Part shown: in pieces, positions 55,701-64,000 of the stretch | Position numbering within the stretch: position 1 is the stretch's first letter | Layout: each line of letters starts with the position of its first letter | Origin: Mycteria americana | Taxonomy: Eukaryota; Chordata; Aves; Ciconiiformes; Ciconiidae | Direction of reading: 5' to 3' | NCBI RefSeq assembly: GCF_035582795.1 | Contig: NC_134367.1 | Location: 109,850,062-109,914,061, forward strand | DNA: 64,000 nucleotides | Made by a program: the position numbers and the translations under genes | Notes under the pieces: generated by a model | Database searches by the model: none | Told to the model about the DNA's origin: nothing | The model's input: the letters and a program-made list of their open reading frames with translations, nothing else

Positions 55701-58700
55701 AGAGTAGAATTGCCTTCAGAAAGAAAAGCAGAACCAAAGTCTGAAAGTAATTAATCCATATGCATAGTTAGCAATGTAATCTCCTTTTGCAAAGTGTTTA
55801 TTACAGATCTTTGTATATACAGTATATGTGCACACCTATGTACAGTATGTGGAGACATGCATTCCAAATTACAGCTGTTTCACATAATTAATTTGAACTA
55901 ATCAATACTTGTGTACCCAGCGCATATCCATATCCAAACTGGTATGAACACAAATTAAACACTGAGGATTAACACAGTAGCGAAGAGACAGAAACATCTG
56001 AACGGGCACTCCAGAAAGCAACAAAGGAAGCACTACATTGGCATCACTCACTGTCCTTCAGGGCCTACAGGCATGTACAGAAGACAAGTACATGTTGAAT
56101 ACCGACCTCCTCTGCTGCATCCTCTCCTCCTCTGGTACTCTGAATGAATAGCGGCGCTTGTTGTTGATGTTTCGAACCATTTGCTTTCGGCTGTTATCTG
56201 ATGTCTCGGGAACTACCAGTTCATCGCCCTCTGAAATCAATATAAATATGATGATCCAGTGGGCCGCTTCATTAGGTATTCATGGAATTTGAATTCAAAG
56301 GCATTTTCTCCCTCTGCTCTTGCTATAGTTGGACACCACCCATTTCCCATCAAACCTGAACAAATGCTCCTTGGTTTATGGGTTTTCTTGGTCACTATCT
56401 ACTCTTGTTATATAGCAACAGACTTAACCCTTCTTCACACACAAGCTGCCACAACTGTGTTCTCAAAATACCACGATTAACTCTTTCAAACAAAACATTT
56501 AGGTGGGCAGGAAAGGATCTCAGTCCTCTATCTCAAACTTTCTTCGGCAGTTCTCGCTGAAAATCACTAGAACAGTCTTGTTCTGCCAGTTATCTGGAAA
56601 CTCAATGCAAGATTCTTTTTGATCCATTCCCTGCTCCAGAGACACTACTCCTTTTGAAATGTTTGAACACTGATGTATTTTGGTGCAACTGTGGGAAAAG
56701 GGAAGATTATTTCCACATGTGTACATCTGGCCAAGGCGTCTTTAATAAAGACATGAAATGTATAGCAGTGATAATCATACAATAGGAGCGTTACTTCGAA
56801 TGAACGCTGCAACTGCTCTCTCTTGTTTGATTTATATGGAGACTAAAGTTACACTTAATAAGCTTGAACATACCCAACACCCACTACTCACTGCCAAAAC
56901 AGTTTTTGTATGGAACTGAAATCTCTTCTTTCCTTAAGATCAACTGGAGATTTCATTAAGTGTGGGATCGACTAGGTAAGTAGCTTCAGGAAAACAACTT
57001 GCAGACTTTTAAAGAGATAAACCTGAAGGATACTTTACTGTTTGGCAACCTTTTGTGAAAGACAGCGAGAAGTGTACAGGAGGTAAACATCAGCCTTACT
57101 TCTGATCCTATGCTCTCCAGTTTTTTTTCTCTTCTGCTCTACTTCTAATGTTCAATCTTTATTAGACTTGAAAATTCTTTATACATACTTCCACCATATT
57201 GCTCCTCTCTACCATTGTCATTCTTTTTGTACTAATTTGCTAGCAATTTAAATAAACACTGAAACACTGCCAACAGCAGTATATGTTTCTAGAGTGTTTA
57301 TTTTCACTATTTTCAGAATAGTTGTTAAAAAAATTATAGCTTTTGATTGTTAAAACAAAGCATATCCCCTCTCCATCTAAGAAGTTAAACAAAAGGTTAA
57401 GGAAATTACTCAGGAGCATGCTTATGAAATGGGGTCTAAAAAGAAAAAAAAAGGTCAAAAAGACTCATAACAAAAATAGAATTCTGAAGCTCAAAGTTTG
57501 GCACACAATCATATGTGGCCCTAATAACAAGTTATGAATACATATATTATATTACTTTCTGATCCTTGGGAAAGATTTGTTTAGGTTAAGTATAATATTC
57601 ATGTAGTATTGCCAAGATCACTATTAAAGTCTTTAATTGTGCAGGCGTTTTTAGATAGCATTCTGGCAGGTGATCCCAGATTTAGAGGGAGCGTCTAGTC
57701 ATTCTATTTTCTATTTCCAGTCTTCATTCAAGTCTCCATTGAATATTCAAAAGGGAAAAAAAAGTTCAGAGTAGCTGCCTAGCAGACATCATTGCCATCA
57801 CTGTGAAATCTATAAGCTTTGGCTTTCTCCCAAATTAACAAGCACACATACATTTGAGAGGTCACTTTCTACCATGCACAGATCCAGGCCAAAGAAAAAT
57901 GCTCTTTCTAAACAAAAATTTGCATGATGAAAATTGGCTTCTCTTTACTTACCTGCCATTTTGTTTTTGAAATATATTAATCTAACTGTCTCCAGGCCTA
58001 AAAGGTTTAGCGATCCTTCTGTATTCAAGGGTCGTACCTGAAACAAGGAAAATCAGTCCTTATAATAGTAATAACTTGCATTTATATAGTGCACCTTATT
58101 CTGAAAGCTCCAAGGTGCATTATAAACTCTATAAAAGGAGCACTGTTATACAGCCAACCAGGGAGCAGAACAGTGTAACTGGCCAGAGCAAAGCCTGCTC
58201 CACAGCACTGCAGGCTGGAGGGAGCAGTCTCTCCTATCTCCAGTCACACATGCCTGCTCTCAAGAATAACAATTGTGAGTCATTAAAGCCACAAAGCAGA
58301 GTTAAAAAATTTTTAGATTTTAAACTTCCGTTTGGAGAACGAATACAGAGGGAGTTGCCTAAAATTCCACTTAAAGACATAGACTTAACACCATTCCTCC
58401 CAGCATTTAAATAAATAGTTCTGTTAGAAGTCTACATATAAGATGACATATGTTCTACATATAACATAGAAATCTACATATAACAATTCAATTTTGTCTA
58501 TTAGATGCACAAAGCAATAAGGTGTGCTTTTATTCTGTGTTAGCATCATGTCACAATTACACTTTGCAACTTGATAAGAGTATATACAGACTGCTAAAAC
58601 CTACTGGCATTTGTGATTTCCAACTTCCAAATGAAAGCAGCATTCCACTTTCTGAGTCTGCAACTTGTGTTAGAAACAAACTCTTCATAATAAATTGCCA

Positions 58701-61700
58701 TTTTTGAGTCTCCTAGATGTAGCAATTCTTGTTTGTTCAAAGTAGCTTAATTCATTAAATGGGCAGTCTTGAGCCAAATATTAATCAAAGTACTAAATCA
58801 CATTCTGCTGTGTAAGAAAAAAATGCTCCAACTGCTTAATAACTCAAAGTTTGGACATCAGAAAGAGTAGAGGAAATTTTCTCTAAAAGGCCAGATTCTC
58901 CTCTCCTTAAGATGGTTGGTTAATAGCTGAGCACCTTGGTCTTTGCATTATTTATCCTTACAGCATTGCCCTAATATCCTGGTCTGCCTCTGATATGTGG
59001 GAAATTGATATGCAGAGAGACTGAATGACTAACACAAGACCAAAAGGACAATTTCTTGTAGTTCTATGTCATTGGAATGCCAGTTAAAGGAATTATGTTG
59101 ATACTAATACAAAGTTGAAGTCAGTCTAAACTATGGGAAAAAAAACCACTTTTCTTTTTTCTTTCCAAATACAGCTGAGCAAACACCTCTTAAATACCAA
59201 GGAAGTGTCAGTTTTCACAAACTTCTTCCTTTTGATAAGTGATCCAAACCTGACATCATCCTGGTGTTTTAATATTTGTACTGGTTGAACCAAAATGTTC
59301 TAACCCTATCTGTCTAGAATGTTCTCAAGCAGCAGACAGAGAGATTTTTGAAGGCCTGTTTAATTATCCACCTGTTTAACATTCACCATCTTCTGGCAAT
59401 AACATGGACGCAGTCAGTCCCAATGAAGCCATATGCGATTAATACCAAGAAACTGCTCTCTACAATAGTATCAGTAAGTCTAACATACTCATATGCTCCA
59501 GATTGACCATTCATCTAAAACACTGAAACCACATGCAAAACACATTTCATATCTTATACTTCAAACAAAAAGCACTGGTTTCTTTGCAGTAGCTCTTCTT
59601 TTAGTTAAATTATTTTTAAACAAGCAGTTTTAATGATGGTTTCTAATGTGCTTAAAAAACCCGGTATGACTGTAGCAAAGCAATATCGAGTCTAGACATA
59701 TTCTTTAATGGATACTGAAACACCAAGTTACCTTTTTGAGAGGAATAGTCTGAATCCACTCCATGGAGTTCACGTCGAAGATATCAATTGCATTTTCACT
59801 GTACACAGAGAGGTATGGTGCATTGTAACCTGAGAGGTAAGGATTAGGTATAGTGTCATGTCAGGGCTATGACATGTCATGTCATAGACAGGGCTCAAAA
59901 TATGTAATTTCTTATGGTTTAACCATATTTATTACAAAAAAAACCCCACCACCCCACAATCCAACAACAATCTTTGCAAAATGTGTTTTAACTCAAAAAT
60001 GACCAAGAAATTTATTTTGAAGGCAAACCACCACCAAAAACCCTAAAACCTCCATGACTTTTCTTTTAACTTTGCAGAACCAAACTACTTTTTGAACTAC
60101 AAGGAATTACAGTTTACTCTGCCAAACAGTGATGTGGTGCAAAGTTCTTTTCTTCTAAAAGCCCTATTTTTAAGAGCTCGTATTTTGTAAATGATGTGGT
60201 AGGAAAATAAATTGTTGTTATTTAATAATTGTTATTTGAATGAACTGAGCTCTTAGTCTTTGGACTACGTACTAAATGAACATCAGTTGGAACTAAGCAC
60301 CATGACACAGTCATAAAAATCTTTATGTTTCCTTCTAGCTTTAATTCTCTTTTCTTTTTTTCAGGATTGTAGAGAATTCTTGTGCTACTCATCTGGCACA
60401 TTTCCCCAGGATGAAATTTGTTCCACTGGGACCACTTCTAAAGGAGAATTCAGTATTTCCATGTCGGCAACAAGACTGCCATGGTCTGCCAAGACTAACA
60501 AGAGCATCCAGTTCATGTTTAAATGTAACAGTTTTTGCTATAAAATATACCTCCATTCTGAATTGGAATAACATCAAGTCACTTCATTTAAGGCAATCAA
60601 AAAACTTTCACAAATATCAATGACCAGTATAGATGAACTACATGTGAAAATACCTGTTTTTCAATCTATCTCAAAATGTTTTATTTTGATTCATTTGTTC
60701 TCTGAGTCCATTGTAATAATCACACTCTTGCTTGAAAACCAGAAGTGACATACAGCCTGTAAAAGTTGCTCCCTCCACATTCAGAAGAGGCTTCACTCAA
60801 AGTGAAACATTCCTCTCCTCTGCAGTGTGACTGTACTGCTGTCATAGTGAGGTAAGAAGGCAGACTATTTTAAAAATCAACGTAAGACTGGCCTCATTCA
60901 CAGATACTCTGAGGACAAATTTGGCTAATCTCTATCTGCATTCAGAAAGACATTAAAAAGAAGATGGGCATCGCAGGGTTTTTTTTTTCCTTAAACTGTC
61001 ACAAAGATAAAGCCCCAGCTTTGAAAAAAATATGCAATAAATGTTTAACACAGTTCTTGCTGGAAACGGAAATCTTGAAAAATGACAGTATTCTTCCCTT
61101 AAGGTTGTGAAATACATTTTCTGTGCTGCCTGCCATACACTGTATTTTGGAAGTTAAGAAGGAGACAGAGGGGGAAAAACTTAAAAACTGATTTCTTTAA
61201 AAAACAAAGAGAGGAGATGAATGAGAAGAGTGTCAACAAAAACTGCTGAAGAAGAGAGAATGAAAGAGTAAGGAAAGAAAAGAAAAAACACCACTAAGTA
61301 GGAATAAACACCATTAGAGAAAAACAAGTCAAACTACCAGATCCTGATGACTCTGAACATCAAGAAAGCTTGAATCACAATGCTGAGCCAAAGTACAATC
61401 AAATTTTAAGACTAAGTAACAACAGTCCAGTATCAGTGGCAGTGAATGCATAAAGATTCCATTAGCCTCTGTAGGACCTGAGGCTTTTGGCTGTTTTAGA
61501 GGTCAGGCCATGTGTTTAGAAATTGGACATCAGAGTTAGAAATCCTGACCCTTGATTCCTTTGTGCTCTAGCAGTATAGGTCAGTGACAGAGTTGTTAAA
61601 ACTAGCATAAATGAGATCAGGATTAAACCCTCTGACTAGATCAAAAATGCTGACAGAAGCTAAGAGCATTCATTTACCTGTCAGGTAATTATCCCTGAAC

Positions 61701-62374
61701 TTCACTTCCTGTGGATATTAATACAAACAGCGATCACTTCAATGTATAATAGCAAGTACACTGACACACACAGCAACTTACAGCAAGAAGATGGAGTCGC
61801 GGGCCACATCAATTCTTGTTGTCGAGATCTTCGGCCCTGGCAGTCAACGTAAACCCCTACGCTGCTAAAACACAGCAGGTATTCTTTAGTTGAGATTTCG
61901 ACTGCACAGATGGCATCAGTTGGCTGCTGTGAGATAAATGATAGTGTGTGGTCATCTGGATGGAGCAGACTGTATGGGCTGCCTTCTCCGTGAAGGGGAT
62001 ATTTTAAGAAACCTGACTGGTAGCCCACACAAAGACGGTCACTGAAGACTGACATCCACTGGACATTCCCCTGGACTTGGATCTCCTTGATCTTTTTGTG
62101 ACGTGTCTTACTCTGATTTAGTTCATAACAGAGGACCTGCCTTTTCATAGCTACACACAGGCATGTAAGAGCTCCATGGCGCACATGTCCAGAAACTATT
62201 GACTGACAGCCTTTTGTCTCTGCCAGCTTATAAAACTCAGTCTCCCTTCCATCCAGGGCAGCCATAGGGAAAAGCCGCACGTGACGGTTTCGTCCTGAGA
62301 TTACTGCAATGAGCTGTTCATTTGGGATAAGCTCAATCTGATGAACCTTCTTATTGTCACCAACACGGATAATC

Positions 62375-62423
<49 letters not shown>

Positions 62424-63401
62424 AACAAAACAAAAAACCCCAAATCCAAGTAAATAATGTTGAAGTGTGAATTGATTATAACATATGTATTTGCAAAGAT
62501 AAACTATGAAGGAAGCCCAAGAAATCCCCTTTATTGCTTCCCTGCATTATTAAAAAGTACAGAATCAAAACTTGTATTTTAATAATACCAGATGTGGCAA
62601 TGCTGGATAGAATTTGGCTCTTCCTCATCAGAAAAAGGGACGAGTAGATCCAATGTAATAACAACCGTTGTATTATTTCAGTATTCATTTCAAAAACAGT
62701 TTAAAGCCACAAAACTACTGAATAAAGGAAAACCATCAAAGAACTGAAACATACAATTAAACATGTTGCTTTTTGAATTAGCTTGGGTGTCTGTCATTAC
62801 ATCTCTTTACAATATTGAATATAAGTTTTCATTTCCAATACCAAGGAAGAAGTTACAGAAACGATCAAGCCAGGCTCCTTACTGAGGTGCACAGCAGGAG
62901 GAGAGGAGACAATAGTCACAAATTGAAATGAGGGCGGTTCCTACTGGATATACAACGAAAATGTTTCATTGTGAGAATAATTTGCAGCAGGCAGCCCAGA
63001 GAGATTGTGGAACCTCCATCCTTGGGGATTTCCAAGACCCGACTGGACAAAGTCCTGAGCAACCTGGCCTGAATTCAGTAGTAAGCCTGCTTCAAACAAG
63101 GGAAGACAACCTTCAACTGCATTCCAGATGCTGGTCTTTGTTACTGGAAAGGATACCCAAAACAGAAAGCACACAGAACACCTTCTTGATTATCAGCTCT
63201 CACATGGGGTTGTCCAGCTGATAACGTAGTAAATCCAGAAAAATGAAACCAGGGGATATTGAAAGAGAATAAAGGTTACAAAGTCACTTTCTGATTATTT
63301 AATATTAGGGAAATTATTACCAGTTCCTAATCTCTTACCGTCTTTGGTGACATGCACAACAAATAACCCTTCTTCATTCCCCAGAGCTATTCTTTCATGG
63401 T
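40584..63401 (-). CDS. CDC42BPA: CDC42BPA (MRCK-alpha), 10 C-terminal coding exons, 5' partial
   Basis: MRCK-alpha is a large DMPK-family AGC serine/threonine kinase and Cdc42 effector that drives actomyosin contractility (family knowledge). The window has only the C-terminal part: ten exons splice in frame into 495 residues plus TGA. Numbered from the first complete codon, residues 1 to about 265 are CNH domain, 334-349 the CRIB motif ([16 protein letters not shown]), and about 361-495 the serine-rich tail with [17 protein letters not shown] and [13 protein letters not shown] blocks. The kinase, coiled-coil, C1 and PH regions lie upstream, beyond 64,000. CDC42BPB and CDC42BPG were rejected because their CNH sequences and tails differ while this matches the alpha tail to the final SWDS. 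Tail-to-tail with COQ8A, as in human. Confidence 0.97.
40716..41922 (-). other. CDC42BPA last intron
   Basis: A 1.2-kb intron. An 8-bp inverted repeat (CCTTCCAG/CTGGAAGG, near 41,248-41,269) is present; otherwise nothing recognised. Confidence 0.86.
41923..42080 (-). CDS. CDC42BPA: CDC42BPA exon, serine-rich tail
   Basis: This 158-nt exon encodes [20 protein letters not shown] and then [32 protein letters not shown] (residues 401-452). Acceptor cctgttttag|GA, donor GAG|gtgagt (- strand); phase 1 in and phase 0 out. Confidence 0.96.
42081..43087 (-). other. CDC42BPA intron
   Basis: A 1-kb intron. Open frames on the + strand (42,179-42,376 and 42,283-42,753) show no family resemblance. Nothing else seen. 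Confidence 0.86.
43088..43205 (-). CDS. CDC42BPA: CDC42BPA exon, serine-rich tail
   Basis: This 118-nt exon encodes [20 protein letters not shown] and then [19 protein letters not shown] (residues 361-399), almost identical to human MRCK-alpha. The many Ser/Thr next to Arg suggest phosphorylation sites (inference). Acceptor tgcattgcag|AAT, donor GCAC|gtaagc (- strand); phase 0 in and phase 1 out. Confidence 0.96.
44078..44120. repeat. Imperfect tandem repeat CTGTATATGAGC x3
   Basis: CTGTATATGAG (44,078-44,088), CTGTATATGAGC (44,089-44,100) and, after CATCTCT, CTGTATATGAGC again (44,108-44,119). Confidence 0.85.
44958..44981. repeat. C16T8 homopolymer junction
   Basis: Sixteen Cs followed directly by eight Ts; G16 on the transcript strand. 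Confidence 0.9.
45597..45626. repeat. 15-bp tandem duplication
   Basis: AAAGGGGATTCAAAG occurs twice back to back in intronic sequence. Confidence 0.85.
47991..48009. repeat. Poly-T homopolymer (19 nt)
   Basis: An uninterrupted T run on the + strand, about 200 bp downstream (gene sense) of the cassette exon donor, where it is a poly-A in the transcript. Confidence 0.9.
48177..48183 (-). promoter_or_regulatory. UACUAAC (QKI/STAR-type) intronic splicing element
   Basis: On the gene strand TACTAAC begins 30 nt inside the intron downstream of the cassette exon. A TAAC half-site follows 29 nt later (48,147-48,144), with a pyrimidine-rich stretch between. Quaking binds ACUAAY and, in general, promotes inclusion when bound downstream of an exon. 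Function here is inferred. Confidence 0.4.
48213..48398 (-). CDS. CDC42BPA: Candidate CDC42BPA cassette exon with second CRIB-like motif
   Basis: A 186-nt (62-codon) open segment on the gene strand. The acceptor is ctttctctctctgttgtctttgatag|CAG and the donor CTGAGG|gtatga. It is phase 0 at both ends, so it inserts between the CRIB exon (ends phase 0) and the exon at 43,205 (starts phase 0) without shifting frame. Residues 14-27 read [14 protein letters not shown], 10 of 14 identical to [14 protein letters not shown] of the constitutive CRIB. The final consensus Gly is Thr (28). The rest is proline/serine-rich ([15 protein letters not shown]). Inference: an alternatively spliced second CRIB-like module. 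I do not know whether it is already annotated in an isoform. Confidence 0.75.
48656..48800 (+). repeat. Ancient interspersed repeat remnant, family uncertain
   Basis: GGTGCTTTACAGACAG, then CCCTGCCTTGAGGAGCTTAC, AATCTAAAATAGACATAACA and CAAACAAAGGAAGGTG match the old amniote repeat words 'gtgctgtacaaa...ccctgccccaaagagcttacaatctaa...agacaa'. The family name is uncertain. Confidence 0.5.
48950..49140. repeat. CpG-rich segment, possible decayed DNA-transposon remnant
   Basis: Unlike its AT-rich surroundings, this stretch has many CG dinucleotides and a 9-bp inverted repeat (AGACAGACG ... CGTCTGTCT, about 49,035-49,063). Words such as GGCCTACGTCTGTCTGCAC and GCAGCGCTTTAGTGAGGAAG recall non-autonomous hAT-like elements of sauropsids. 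Family not confirmed. Confidence 0.3.
49165..49506 (-). other. Possible alternative terminal exon of CDC42BPA
   Basis: On the - strand, acceptor ctgtttgttttaag is followed by 59 open codons in phase 0 (starting [16 protein letters not shown], ending SIKTGFR) and TGA at 49,329-49,327. An AATAAA follows at 49,190-49,185. This phase would join the CRIB exon directly and replace the serine-rich tail. The peptide matches no family I know, the acceptor is AAG, and nothing here proves use. Confidence 0.25.
49720..49741. repeat. Poly-T homopolymer (22 nt)
   Basis: An uninterrupted T run on the + strand. Confidence 0.9.
54702..54819 (-). CDS. CDC42BPA: CDC42BPA exon with CRIB motif
   Basis: This 118-nt exon encodes [20 protein letters not shown] and then [19 protein letters not shown] (residues 322-360). 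The CRIB consensus I-S-x-P-x-x-x-F-x-H-x-x-H-x-G is fully met at 334-347, so binding to GTP-Cdc42/Rac is expected. Acceptor ttctcttccag|GG, donor CCAATG|gtaagt (- strand); phase 2 in and phase 0 out. The phase 0 exit allows the cassette candidate downstream to be inserted in frame. Confidence 0.97.
54820..56106 (-). other. CDC42BPA intron
   Basis: A 1.3-kb intron with an AT-rich TATA/GTGTA stretch near 55,810-55,850. Nothing else recognised. Confidence 0.86.
56107..56230 (-). CDS. CDC42BPA: CDC42BPA exon, CNH-CRIB linker
   Basis: This 124-nt exon encodes [20 protein letters not shown] and then [20 protein letters not shown] (residues 281-320 plus split codons). The basic, arginine-rich linker precedes the CRIB motif. 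Acceptor atttcag|AG, donor AGGAG|gtcggt (- strand); phase 1 in and phase 2 out. Confidence 0.96.
56231..57952 (-). other. CDC42BPA intron
   Basis: A 1.7-kb AT-rich intron with no recognised repeat or RNA gene. Confidence 0.86.
57953..58037 (-). CDS. CDC42BPA: CDC42BPA exon, end of CNH domain
   Basis: This 85-nt exon encodes [20 protein letters not shown] and then IYFKNKMA (residues 252-279). Acceptor ccttgtttcag|GT, donor GCAG|gtaagt (- strand); phase 0 in and phase 1 out. Confidence 0.96.
58055..58200 (+). repeat. Ancient interspersed repeat remnant, family uncertain
   Basis: AATAACTTGCATTTATATAG, then GCTCCAAGGTGCATTATAAA, recalls the old vertebrate repeat words 'cttatatagcgcctttcat...caaagcgctttacaaa'. 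It starts about 20 bp upstream (gene sense) of a CDC42BPA exon. I cannot name the family with certainty. Confidence 0.4.
58990..59060 (+). repeat. Possible MIR-like remnant
   Basis: The words GGGAAATTGATATGCAGAGA and GACTGAATGACTAACACAAG line up loosely with the MIR core 'ggaaactgaggcacagagag / ttaagtgacttgcccaag'. Very decayed; by-eye assignment only. Confidence 0.3.
59732..59829 (-). CDS. CDC42BPA: CDC42BPA exon, CNH domain
   Basis: This 98-nt exon encodes [20 protein letters not shown] and then [12 protein letters not shown] (residues 220-251). Acceptor cttacctctcag|GT, donor AAG|gtaact (- strand); phase 1 in and phase 0 out. Confidence 0.96.
59869..59887. repeat. Short palindrome
   Basis: TATGACATG is followed, after one T, by its exact reverse complement CATGTCATA. 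A partly overlapping copy of the words GTCATGTCA and CAGGGCT occurs just to the left, suggesting a local duplication. It lies about 40 bp upstream (gene sense) of the exon at 59,829. Confidence 0.8.
59935..59970. repeat. A/C-rich low-complexity tract
   Basis: An A8 run followed by CCCCACCACCCCAC and CAAC units. Confidence 0.75.
61782..62375 (-). CDS. CDC42BPA: CDC42BPA large CNH exon
   Basis: This 594-nt exon encodes the bulk of the CNH domain: [20 protein letters not shown], then [37 protein letters not shown] and ending [19 protein letters not shown]. It matches human MRCK-alpha throughout. The acceptor is T44-AG|AG and the donor TGCT|gtaagt (- strand); phase 1 in and out. CNH domains bind small GTPases or membrane partners in this family. 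Confidence 0.97.
62378..62421. repeat. 44-nt A homopolymer (T44 on gene strand)
   Basis: An uninterrupted A run that on the - strand forms the whole polypyrimidine tract of the acceptor for the 594-nt CNH exon. It is followed (+ strand) by GAAACAAAACAAAAAACCCC. Confidence 0.92.
62930..63110 (+). mobile_element. CR1 LINE 3'-end fragment
   Basis: The segment has the usual avian CR1 3'-end words in order: TTTCATTGTGAGAATAAT, CAGCCCAGAGAGATTGTGGA, CTCCATCCTTGGGGATTTCC, AAGACCCGACTGGACAAAGT, CCTGAGCAACCTGG and GTAAGCCTGCTTCAAACAAG. The match fades after about 63,110, so the tail is truncated or decayed. Confidence 0.85.
63339..63401 (-). CDS. CDC42BPA: CDC42BPA exon, early CNH domain
   Basis: This 63-nt exon encodes [20 protein letters not shown] with split codons at both ends. 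It is a beta-propeller strand of the CNH domain. Acceptor ttaatatcatag|AC, donor GACG|gtaaga (both read on the - strand); phase 1 in and out. Confidence 0.95.
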
Positions 63402-64000
63402 CTATGATATTAAGGAAAAAAAAGGTTATTTTTCTTTGGAAATACTTCTTCAACCATAGTAATAATTCTGATTAACAGAGACAGGTTTTTAATATTATGA
63501 AATAACAAATATATAGTCAAACCTAACACATTCACGTACAAAAAACATTAGTAACCTCCCAATCTTTCAAATTTCTGAAAAAATAAGTCTTTTCCTATTT
63601 CTCCTGTTAGTAGAAGTAACAGCAAGAAACATCATTTTTAACAAACCATTCAGAGCACTTAAGTGTACTACCGATTTCTAAATATAATATTATAGTTATT
63701 TCAATAATAATTTAAATAATTGGAGTTTAACATATTTTATGCAGAGCATTTAAAATGACTAAATTAATCTCTGCTTTCAAGTTTTCTCTCTGGTCCCACA
63801 GGAAGATTTGTGAAGTCAGTGATTTACGTCTATTCTATAGTGCTACTTCTGCCCAGTTAAGGAATTATGTTTACAGAATAACAAAAGAGTAACATCCAAT
63901 TCTCAGTCAAAATTATTCATAAGTATGAATATGTGTGAATAGGGGGAATATTCTTAAGGATCTGACAAAAGTACTGGGTAGTGAATTGCACTTCTCTCAA
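63402..64000 (-). other. CDC42BPA intron (5' end outside window)
   Basis: AT-rich intron sequence running off the right edge. No exon or repeat recognised. Confidence 0.85.

Larger units (their letters stand above)
58038..59731 (-). other. CDC42BPA intron
   Basis: A 1.7-kb intron with two possible ancient repeat remnants (58,055-58,200 and 58,990-59,060), listed separately. Otherwise AT-rich unique sequence. Confidence 0.85.
59830..61781 (-). other. CDC42BPA intron
   Basis: A 1.95-kb AT-rich intron with an A/C-rich tract (59,935-59,970) and a short palindromic cluster near 59,855-59,895. Otherwise nothing recognised. Confidence 0.85.
62376..63338 (-). other. CDC42BPA intron with CR1 fragment and terminal T44 tract
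   Basis: A 0.96-kb intron that contains a CR1 fragment (about 62,930-63,110, opposite strand to the gene). On the - strand it ends in 44 consecutive Ts immediately before the AG acceptor. Confidence 0.9.

Noticed and set aside
40584..63401. Assignment of the - strand gene to CDC42BPB or CDC42BPG instead of CDC42BPA
   Set aside because: CNH residues, the [16 protein letters not shown] motif and the C-terminal tail match the alpha paralogue, and the COQ8A neighbour fits the alpha locus.

Overview
This is a vertebrate, almost certainly avian, nuclear genomic window. It has multi-exon genes with GT-AG introns, a CR1-type LINE 3' end, an LTR beginning TGTGGTGGGTTGACC of a kind I associate with endogenous retroviruses of Neoaves, and the A/C-rich simple tracts common in bird introns. 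The species cannot be named from the sequence.

Two conserved genes lie tail to tail. On the + strand, positions 1 to about 32,945 hold the last 13 coding exons and the 3' UTR of COQ8A (ADCK3), the UbiB-family atypical kinase/ATPase of mitochondrial coenzyme Q biosynthesis. All 13 exons join in frame (1,605 coding nt with stop, 534 residues). The first exon is cut by the window edge and about 110 N-terminal residues lie upstream. On the - strand, positions 63,401 down to about 35,828 hold the last 10 coding exons and a long (about 4.75 kb) 3' UTR of CDC42BPA (MRCK-alpha). They encode most of the CNH domain, the CRIB motif and the serine-rich tail (1,490 nt, 495 residues plus stop, all junctions in frame). 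The same convergent pair exists at human 1q42. The two products do not work together: one is a mitochondrial CoQ factor, the other a cytosolic Cdc42-effector kinase.

The most interesting observation is an unexpected in-frame 186-nt cassette exon candidate (48,213-48,398, - strand) in the 11.5-kb CDC42BPA intron after the CRIB exon. It carries a second, diverged CRIB-like motif, has good splice sites and compatible phase 0/0, and has a UACUAAC (QKI-type) element 30 nt into the downstream intron. Other points of note are a 44-nt A/T homopolymer directly against a CNH-exon splice acceptor, a near-perfect 20-bp hairpin in COQ8A intron 24,855-26,269, a possible alternative terminal exon of CDC42BPA, and a possible short spliced transcript in the 2.9-kb gap between the genes.

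Both gene starts lie outside the window, so no promoter or CpG island is described. I recognised no tRNA, rRNA or known small-RNA gene. Most of the window is intron with scattered old repeats.
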